A DNA stretch of 64,000 bases from the NCBI RefSeq assembly GCF_902498195.1, contig NZ_CABVIY010000005.1, positions 372,001 to 436,000 of the forward strand, in the 5' to 3' direction. Position 1 is the first letter of the stretch. Each line of letters starts with the position of its first letter. A model generated the notes under the pieces. The model searched no databases, was not told where the DNA came from, and saw only the letters and a list, made by a program, of their open reading frames with translations. This DNA comes from Pseudomonas fluorescens (lineage in GTDB: Bacteria > Pseudomonadota > Gammaproteobacteria > Pseudomonadales > Pseudomonadaceae). The position numbers and the translations under genes are program-made. This document shows, in pieces, positions 59,828 through 64,000 of the stretch.

Positions 59828-60577
59828 ATGCAGAACTACAAAAAGGTCTTCCTGGCTGCCGCCGTCACCCTGGCCTTCAGCGCCGGTGCCATGGCCGAAA
59901 CCCTGAAGATGGGCATCGAAGCGGCCTACCCGCCGTTCAACAATAAAGATGCCAGCGGCAATGTCGTCGGCTTCGACAAGGAAATCGGCGACGCCCTGTG
60001 CGCCAAGATGAAAGTCGAATGCACCGTGGTCACTTCCGACTGGGACGGCATCATCCCGGCCCTGAACGCCAAGAAGTTCGACTTCCTGATCTCCTCGATG
60101 TCGATCACCGACGAGCGCAAGCAAGCGGTGGACTTCACCGACCCGTACTACTCCAACAAGCTGCAGTTCATCGCGCCTAAAAACGTCGACTTCAAGACCG
60201 ACAAGGACGCGCTCAAAGGCAAAGTGATCGGCGCCCAGCGCGCGACCCTGGCCGGCACCTTCCTGGAAGACACGTACGGCGACGACATCACCATCAAGCT
60301 CTACGACACCCAGGAAAACGCCTACCTCGACCTGACCTCCGGTCGTCTGGATGGCATCCTGGCGGACAAATACGTCAACTACGAGTGGCTGAAAAGCGAC
60401 GCCGGCCGTTCTTACGAGTTCAAGGGCGACCCGGTGGAAGAAAGCGACAAGATCGGTATCGCAGTACGCAAAAACGACCCGATCCGCGAGAAGCTCAACG
60501 TTGCGCTGAAAGAAATCGTTGCTGACGGCACCTACAAGAAGATCAACGACAAGTACTTCCCGTTCAGCATCTATTGA
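59828..60577 (+). CDS. Amino-acid ABC transporter, periplasmic binding protein (HisJ/ArgT-like)
   Basis: A 249-residue exported protein with signal peptide (VFLAAAVTLAFSAGAMA), then KMGIEAAYPPFNNKDASGNVVGFDKEIGDALCAKM, DWDGIIPALNAKKFDFLISSMSITDERKQAVDFTDPYYS and IGAQRATLAGTFLEDTYGD. These are the signatures of lysine/arginine/ornithine and histidine-binding proteins; the Cys pair near residues 38-45 of the mature part (CAKMKVEC) is typical of ArgT/HisJ. The exact ligand needs testing. ATG 59828 has GGAG 9 nt upstream. Confidence 0.92.
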   Translation: MQNYKKVFLAAAVTLAFSAGAMAETLKMGIEAAYPPFNNKDASGNVVGFDKEIGDALCAKMKVECTVVTSDWDGIIPALNAKKFDFLISSMSITDERKQAVDFTDPYYSNKLQFIAPKNVDFKTDKDALKGKVIGAQRATLAGTFLEDTYGDDITIKLYDTQENAYLDLTSGRLDGILADKYVNYEWLKSDAGRSYEFKGDPVEESDKIGIAVRKNDPIREKLNVALKEIVADGTYKKINDKYFPFSIY

Positions 60578-60655
60578 TACTGACCTGCCGGACCGGCGCC
60601 GTCTCCCGACGGCGCCGGTCCCCGGCCTTGCCTGCCGCGATACGAAAAGAAATCC

Positions 60656-61351
60656 ATGATTATCGACCTCTACGGATTCGGCCCGGCGCTTGCCGCTGGC
60701 GCGCTGATGACTGTGAAACTGGCACTCTCGGCCCTGTGCCTGGGGCTGGTGCTCGGTTTGCTCGGCGCCTTGGCCAAGACTTCCCCGTACAAGCCGCTGC
60801 AATGGCTTGGCGGTACTTATTCGACCCTGGTTCGGGGTATCCCGGAATTGCTCTGGGTGCTGCTGATCTACTTCGGCACGGTCAACCTGATGCGTGCCCT
60901 GGGTGAGTTCTTCGGCAACCCGGACCTGGAACTCAACGCCTTCGCCGCAGGCGTGATTGCGCTGGGCCTGTGTTTCGGCGCCTACGCCACGGAAGTGTTT
61001 CGCGGCGCGATCCTCGCCATTCCCAAAGGCCATCGTGAGGCCGGTGTGGCCCTGGGTCTTTCGAAATGGCGGATCTTCACCAAACTGATCATGCCGCAGA
61101 TGTGGCGCATCGCCCTGCCCGGCCTGGGTAATCTGTTCATGATCCTGATGAAAGACACCGCGCTGGTGTCGGTGATCGGCCTGGAAGAAATCATGCGTCA
61201 CGCGCAAATCGGCGTGACTGTGTCCAAGCAACCGTTCACCTTCTATATGGTCGCCGCCTTCATGTACCTGGGCCTGACGATTCTGGCCATGACTGGCATG
61301 CATTTCCTGGAAAAACGCGCCGCTCGCGGCTTCGCGAGGAGCACCCAATGA
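60656..61351 (+). CDS. Amino-acid ABC transporter permease (HisQ-like)
   Basis: A 231-residue inner-membrane permease with about 5 helices and the EAA loop EVFRGAILAIPKGHREAGVALGLSKWRIFTKLIMPQ. Pairs with the next gene, overlapping it by 4 bp (ATGA). A 78-bp gap separates it from the binding-protein gene. Confidence 0.94.
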   Translation: MIIDLYGFGPALAAGALMTVKLALSALCLGLVLGLLGALAKTSPYKPLQWLGGTYSTLVRGIPELLWVLLIYFGTVNLMRALGEFFGNPDLELNAFAAGVIALGLCFGAYATEVFRGAILAIPKGHREAGVALGLSKWRIFTKLIMPQMWRIALPGLGNLFMILMKDTALVSVIGLEEIMRHAQIGVTVSKQPFTFYMVAAFMYLGLTILAMTGMHFLEKRAARGFARSTQ

Positions 61352-62037
61352 ACTGGGAAGTCATCATCAAGTGGCTGCCGAAACTGGCCCAGGGCGCAAC
61401 GCTGACCCTGGAACTGGTCGCCATCGCCGTGATCGCCGGTTTGTTGCTGGCGATTCCACTGGGCATCGCCCGCTCGTCGCGCCTGTGGTGGGTGCGGGCA
61501 TTTCCCTACGGCTACATCTTCTTTTTCCGTGGCACGCCGTTGCTGGTTCAGCTGTTCCTCGTCTACTACGGCCTGGCGCAGTTCGACGCGATCCGCAACA
61601 GCTCGATGTGGCCATACCTGCGCGATCCGTTCTGGTGCGCCACGGCCACCATGACCCTGCATACCGCGGCCTACATCGCCGAAATCCTGCGCGGCGCGAT
61701 CCAGGCCATTCCCCCGGGCGAGATCGAAGCCGCACGGGCGCTGGGCATGTCAAAACCCAAGGCGCTGTTCTACATCATCCTGCCCCGGGCGGCGCGCATC
61801 GGCCTGCCGGCCTACAGCAACGAAGTGATCCTGATGCTCAAGGCCAGCGCCCTAGCCAGCACCGTGACCCTGCTGGAACTGACCGGCATGGCCCGGACTA
61901 TCATTGCGCGGACCTACCTGCCGGTAGAAATCTTCTTCGCCGCGGGCATGTTCTACCTGCTGATGGCTTATGTGCTGGTACGCGGCTTCAAGCTGCTGGA
62001 GCGCTGGCTGCGCGTCGATGCCTGCCAAGGGCGTTGA
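61348..62037 (+). CDS. Amino-acid ABC transporter permease (HisM-like)
   Basis: A 229-residue permease with about 5 helices; FFRGTPLLVQLFLVYYGLAQFD and the EAA loop EILRGAIQAIPPGEIEAARALGMSKPKALFYIILPRAAR. Completes the transporter; its last 20 bp overlap the start of the methyltransferase gene in another frame. Confidence 0.94.
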   Translation: MNWEVIIKWLPKLAQGATLTLELVAIAVIAGLLLAIPLGIARSSRLWWVRAFPYGYIFFFRGTPLLVQLFLVYYGLAQFDAIRNSSMWPYLRDPFWCATATMTLHTAAYIAEILRGAIQAIPPGEIEAARALGMSKPKALFYIILPRAARIGLPAYSNEVILMLKASALASTVTLLELTGMARTIIARTYLPVEIFFAAGMFYLLMAYVLVRGFKLLERWLRVDACQGR

Positions 62038-63247
62038 TCCCCAGGTGTTGACGGGCGAGGCCCTGCTCGTCCGTTTCACCGCGCTGGATGCTTTTCTGAC
62101 ACAGCATCAGGCCCTGTGGAAACCCCGGCCGTTCACTCATCTGCACCTGTCCTGGGAAACTTCCTACCCAGAGCTGGCCTCATGGCTACGCGGGCGGTCG
62201 CTGGAGGACGCGGAAACTGCTCACAACCAACCCGCCTTACTGGGTGCGCCGGAGCCTTTTGCTTCGTTGGCGACGATGTCCCTTGCGCTAAGCGCTGTGG
62301 ATGAATTGCCCGCCCATGCGCTGGAAGCCGCGAGCCATCGATTGAATGTCGACGTACCCGGCCGCAAGTGGCAACAGATCGAAGCCTTCGCCAGTCGATT
62401 GCAATTCGCCGAGGCGCCCAAGCATTGGCTGGACTGGTGTTCCGGCAAAGGTCATTTGGGGCGGCGTTTGCTGCAACCCGGCCAACAGTTGACCTGCCTG
62501 GAAGTCGACCCGGCCCTGGTTGCCAGTGGCCAGGCCCTCAGCCAACGGCACCAGTTACATGCGCTGCACGTCCAACAGGATGCACTCGCAGCCAATGCGG
62601 CCACTTTGTTGAACGCCGGGTCCACCCCTGTCGCGCTCCACGCTTGCGGTGATCTGCATGTGCGTTTGATACAGCTCGCCAGTGCCGCAGGTTGCAAGCA
62701 AATCGCCCTTTCCCCTTGCTGCTACAACCGGATCAAACTGACCCAGTACGCTACGATTTCCTCTGCCGCCCAAAGCTCTGTACTACAGCTATCCCTCGAC
62801 GATCTCGGGCTACCGATGAGCGAAACAGTGACCGCTGGCGCACGCGTTCGACGCCAGCGTGACACTTCAATGGCCCGTCGCCTGGCATTCGACCTGTTGC
62901 AACGACAGCTGCGCGGCGTCGACGAATACCTGCCGGCCCCTTCCCTGCCCAGCACATGGCTCGACAAACCCCTCGCCGATTACTGCCAGCACCTGGCCTC
63001 GCTCAAGGAGTTATCCACAATCGGCCCGCAGAATTGGCCTGCACTGGAAACCGCCGGTTGGCAACGCTTGGCGCAAGTGCGCAATCTGGAGTTGCTGCGC
63101 GGACTTTTCCGACGCCCATTGGAGCTTTGGCTGGTGCTCGACCGCGCGCTTTTCCTGCACGAGCAGGGCTACCGGGTTCAACTCGGCACCTTCTGCGAAA
63201 CAGCGCTCACTCCGCGTAATCTGCTGATAGTGGCGGAGCGCACTTAA
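62018..63247 (+). CDS. SAM-dependent methyltransferase-domain protein
   Basis: A 409-residue protein. A central Rossmann-type domain shows the SAM-binding line HWLDWCSGKGHLGRRLL and LEVDPALV, followed by VALHACGDLHVRLI and IALSPCCYNRIKL; this order resembles the GSTCD-type methyltransferase domain family. The target is unknown. ATG 62018 lies 20 bp inside the preceding permease gene, so it is expressed with the transporter operon. In this region a perfect DnaA-box 9-mer is found at 63011-63019. Confidence 0.85.
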   Translation: MPAKGVDPQVLTGEALLVRFTALDAFLTQHQALWKPRPFTHLHLSWETSYPELASWLRGRSLEDAETAHNQPALLGAPEPFASLATMSLALSAVDELPAHALEAASHRLNVDVPGRKWQQIEAFASRLQFAEAPKHWLDWCSGKGHLGRRLLQPGQQLTCLEVDPALVASGQALSQRHQLHALHVQQDALAANAATLLNAGSTPVALHACGDLHVRLIQLASAAGCKQIALSPCCYNRIKLTQYATISSAAQSSVLQLSLDDLGLPMSETVTAGARVRRQRDTSMARRLAFDLLQRQLRGVDEYLPAPSLPSTWLDKPLADYCQHLASLKELSTIGPQNWPALETAGWQRLAQVRNLELLRGLFRRPLELWLVLDRALFLHEQGYRVQLGTFCETALTPRNLLIVAERT

Positions 63248-63622
63248 AGCATCGCCGCCTGTGGATAACTCTGTTGATGAAAATATCGTGGATCCAATAT
63301 TTACAGCTGTATCAGGGGTGAAACGACACTGTTCAGAATTCGTACACCCGGATAAAAAACCCGAAAAACAGTGATTTGCGATCGGATGAGAACGGATCCA
63401 CAAATTCGTCATATAGGCCGTGCTTCGCGAATCCGGTTGTGCATAAGCGCTGGCTCAAAAGAACATAACCACAGAACCAAAGGGCTGTTCGAGCAGAAAA
63501 GGCACACATCAGTCAGCAAGAGACCGTGCCCGGAGATGACCTGAAAAGCGCAGAACAAGGCGACAGACGAGTCGTATCCGTCCACGACAAAGCCTCGCGT
63601 AAAAATAGTCTGAATTCAGGGG
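63248..63622. other. Intergenic region with DnaA-box-like 9-mers
   Basis: 375 bp without a convincing gene. TGTGGATAA at 63260-63268 (TTATCCACA on the other strand) and TGTGCATAA at 63438-63446 (one mismatch) are present, with another perfect 9-mer inside the preceding gene at 63011. No repeat of families A-C was found here. Confidence 0.5.
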
Positions 63623-63650
63623 TTTACAGAACCAAACCAATCGCTATAAT
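63623..63650 (+). promoter_or_regulatory. Sigma-70 promoter of tRNA-Thr
   Basis: TTTACA (63623-63628) and a perfect TATAAT (63645-63650) are 16 bp apart, 13 bp upstream of the mature tRNA. Confidence 0.82.
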
Positions 63651-63663
63651 CGTCGCCCAACAC

Positions 63664-63739
<76 letters not shown>

Positions 63740-63749
63740 TACAAAACGA

Positions 63750-63780
63750 AGGCTCGCAGAAATGCGGGCCTTTGTTGTTT
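63750..63780 (+). terminator. Terminator of tRNA-Thr
   Basis: A 10-bp stem AAGGCTCGCA / TGCGGGCCTT (one wobble) with a GAAA tetraloop, then TTGTTGTTT. Confidence 0.85.
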
Positions 63781-63801
63781 CTGGGATTCGGTGTCGTTCA
63801 A

Positions 63802-64000
63802 TCAAAATTTCAGGCGAAACACCGTTCGCCACATGTTTTTGAGCACCGATCGCTGGTGCTTCTTCCAGTTGCGTTCCCACCATTCATCCTCATTGATGGC
63901 CACTGAGAGAATATTGCTGCCTGCCACAGCCGCTGCGTGCTGGCGGAAAAGCATGGGGAAAACACAATGTTGTTTTATTCGCTGTTTGAATACGACGTCT
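63802..64000 (-). CDS. C-terminal fragment of an unidentified protein (5' part outside window)
   Basis: The reverse strand is open from the right edge to TGA at 63802, giving about 65 residues. The end is rich in Trp and basic residues (EDEWWERNWKKHQRSVLKNMWRTVF), which looks like real protein rather than random translation, but no family could be named. It is convergent to tRNA-Thr. Without the rest of the gene nothing more can be said. Confidence 0.5.
   Translation of the reverse strand, partial: DVVFKQRIKQHCVFPMLFRQHAAAVAGSNILSVAINEDEWWERNWKKHQRSVLKNMWRTVFRLKF

Noticed and set aside
63248..63663. Replication origin
   Set aside because: Only three scattered DnaA boxes, no A/T-rich unwinding element and no dnaA, dnaN, rpmH or parAB genes.

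Overview
The window reads as chromosomal DNA of a fluorescent pseudomonad (Pseudomonas fluorescens group). Evidence is the HutF-type histidine degradation locus with HutC/HutD, the glnA-ntrB-ntrC block with sigma-54 promoters, the YibN/GrxC/SecB and GpmI/EnvC/CtpA/YibQ neighbourhoods, high GC with typical Pseudomonas codon use, and twelve copies of three families of paired inverted repeats (REP/REPIN-like) lying only between genes. No phage, insertion sequence, integrase or CRISPR array was seen.

Layout. 1-5735: hut locus (NCS1 permease running off the left edge, hutU, hutD, hutC, divergent hutF) with two TGTA-N2-TACA operators. 5843-18776: lipocalin, small lipoprotein, a PctA-like amino-acid chemoreceptor, DUF924, fructose-1,6-bisphosphatase, a DUF3999/DUF2339 membrane pair, glycogen phosphorylase and a YkgJ-type cysteine-cluster protein. 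18777-25184: a 556-bp A/T-richer gap, then a compact adaptor/RND pump/outer-membrane-factor operon. 25201-34985: typA, thiI, glnA, two DUF4124 genes, ntrB, ntrC, and a sigma-54-driven small RNA made of tandem hairpin modules (NrsZ-like). 34983-42552: a membrane protein, trmL, secB, grxC, a rhodanese-fold protein without catalytic Cys, gpmI, envC, ctpA, yibQ. 42666-43973: an orphan Vps62-type protein. 43954-47840: hisB-hisH-DUF2164-hisA-hisF and a solute-binding protein. 48106-54124: OFA-family MFS transporter, PanZ-like protein, asmA, mutY, yggX. 54228-57080: tRNA-Phe, an exported hypothetical, an alpha/beta hydrolase and two paralogous Lys-rich proteins. 57098-63247: GabP-type permease, a cationic amino-acid ABC transporter and a methyltransferase. 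63664-64000: tRNA-Thr and the 3' end of an unidentified reverse-strand gene.

The genes form a nitrogen and amino-acid theme. Histidine is made (hisBHAF), imported (ABC system at 59-62 kb, family-level assignment) and degraded (hut); the ammonium and glutamate released feed glutamine synthetase, and NtrBC with sigma-54 controls glnA, probably itself, and the small RNA. The most notable non-coding signal is at 34734-34985: a perfect-spacing -24/-12 promoter, a hairpin at the predicted first base, and roughly 80-bp repeats whose stems differ by compensatory changes.

Limits: functions come from reading sequence and remembered family knowledge; no database search or folding program was run. Start codons were chosen from Shine-Dalgarno sequences, overlaps and family lengths.
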